Positions 13,380 to 14,124 of a DNA stretch of 14,124 nucleotides are shown here, in pieces. Numbering within the stretch: position 1 is the stretch's first letter; each line of letters opens with the position of its first letter. The translations under genes and the position numbers were made by a program. Source of the DNA: Lachnospiraceae bacterium (lineage in GTDB: Bacteria; Bacillota_A; Clostridia; Lachnospirales; Lachnospiraceae); NCBI GenBank assembly GCA_024689605.1, contig JAILDD010000265.1, positions 1-14,124 on the forward strand, in the 5' to 3' direction. The notes beneath the pieces were generated by a model. It ran no database searches and was not told the DNA's origin. It worked only from the letters and a program-made list of their open reading frames with translations.

Positions 13380-14124
13380 TTTATTTTCTCCTTTCGTTAT
13401 ATTACAATTTTCAAACTCTTCATGATCTTTCAATGAAAAATCCAAACTGCAGACTGTATCATCAGATGATGATACCAAACTGTCTGTTTTTTTGCCAGCC
13501 TGTGACAAATCGTCAGTACTACCCCCTGCCGCAATATCCTTATCAAGCCTGATGCCCATAAGCCTTACCGCATTCAGACATACGCATATGCTGCTGAGGC
13601 TCATGCATGCCGCACCCATCATTGGGCTGAATTTCAGTCCGAGCAGGGGATACGCCGCCCCGGCAGCCACAGGGATCATGACTACATTATAGAAGAACGC
13701 CCAGAAAAGATTTTCTTTAATATTTCTCAGAGTCCCCTTGCTTAGCCTTATGGCCCTGACCACATCCAGCAGGTCGCTGTGCATAAGCACCACATCCGCA
13801 CATTCTATTGCAATATCCTTGCCGGCACCCATTGCCATCCCGACCTCAGCGGCCGCAAGCGCCGGTGCATCGTTTATGCCGTCGCCGACTGCAAGAACCT
13901 TTTTGCCTTTTTCCTGAAATTCTTTCACACTGCCGGCCTTATCCTCAGGCTTTAATTCATATCTTACATCCGAAACTCCGGCTTCCTTTGCTATGACAAG
14001 CGCTTTCTCCTTTTTATCCCCGGTGAGCATGACTGTTCCGATACCCAGCTTTTTTAAGATTACCATTGCCCGGGCGGAGGTTTTTCTTACGGTATCTTTC
14101 CTTACCTCGCCCTCCACGGATACC
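13182..14124 (-). CDS. copA: Cu(I)-type P1B ATPase, C-terminal part, with C-terminal HMA domain (5' end outside window)
   Basis: The frame is open through the window edge, so the first residues here continue an upstream protein; the phosphorylation site (DKTG) and the CPC membrane motif are outside. Visible parts of the haloacid-dehalogenase P domain are MLTGDKKEKA and GDGINDAPALAAAEVGMAMG. The last two membrane helices follow: FYNVVMIPVAAGAAYPLLGL with the Tyr-Asn pair, and SPMMGAACMSLSSICVCLNAVRL with the M-x2-S-S motif. Together these point to Cu(I) export. After an unusual acidic, Ser/Asp-rich linker of about 60 residues comes an HMA domain with GMMCAHC. HMA domains in CopA are usually N-terminal, so the C-terminal position is notable. 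The linker contains an internal ribosome binding site, coding for the residues NITKGENK. A terminator follows the stop codon. Confidence 0.9.
   Translation of the reverse strand, partial: VSVEGEVRKDTVRKTSARAMVILKKLGIGTVMLTGDKKEKALVIAKEAGVSDVRYELKPEDKAGSVKEFQEKGKKVLAVGDGINDAPALAAAEVGMAMGAGKDIAIECADVVLMHSDLLDVVRAIRLSKGTLRNIKENLFWAFFYNVVMIPVAAGAAYPLLGLKFSPMMGAACMSLSSICVCLNAVRLMGIRLDKDIAAGGSTDDLSQAGKKTDSLVSSSDDTVCSLDFSLKDHEEFENCNITKGENKMIKFGVDGMMCAHCKARVEDALKALDGVTNATADLEAKCVTIEADDAVTEEMCKEAVTAAGYKVV

Overview
The window looks like chromosomal DNA from a motile, anaerobic, low-to-mid GC Firmicute, most likely a Lachnospiraceae-type Clostridium. The reasons are a FabK-based fatty acid synthesis operon with a FabT-like regulator, a one-polypeptide AccD-AccA carboxyltransferase, strong AGGAGG-type ribosome binding sites, and a flagellin next to a large, lineage-restricted flagellar-type protein. 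This assignment is inferred from gene content, not from a database search. Every gene I can support lies on the minus strand, so transcription runs from high to low coordinates.

Layout in transcription order. (1) 14124-13182: the 3' part of a Cu(I)-type P1B ATPase running in frame into a C-terminal HMA (CopZ-like) domain that has its own Shine-Dalgarno and ATG, followed by a strong intrinsic terminator (13092-13142). (2) 13086-12977: a short palindromic element (R2), then a promoter whose -35 lies inside a FabT-like operator, with two more operators downstream of it. (3) 12864-4808: the type II fatty acid synthesis operon acpP-fabK-fabD-fabG-fabF-fabZ-accDA-fabH-fabT. It makes malonyl-CoA (carboxyltransferase half), loads it on ACP, and runs the initiation and elongation cycle; its regulator is the last gene. 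accB and accC are not in the window. (4) 4806-4541: a 266-bp long version of the same palindromic element (R1), starting one base after the fabT stop, then a 13-bp-stem terminator (4505-4476) and a possible sigma-28 promoter. (5) 4433-1: a flagellar cluster with a 1029-aa uncharacterised protein with a FliK-like C-terminus, flagellin, and the start of a FliS-like gene that runs off the window.

The most unusual structure is the pair R1/R2. They share long conserved blocks, terminal inverted repeats, two compensatory base-pair changes and a T-tract on the minus-strand side, and they bracket the fatty acid operon. They could be copies of a structured RNA family, a MITE-like palindromic repeat, or both. 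Most fab intercistronic gaps also contain their own hairpins. I see no tRNA, rRNA, CRISPR array, transposase or phage gene.
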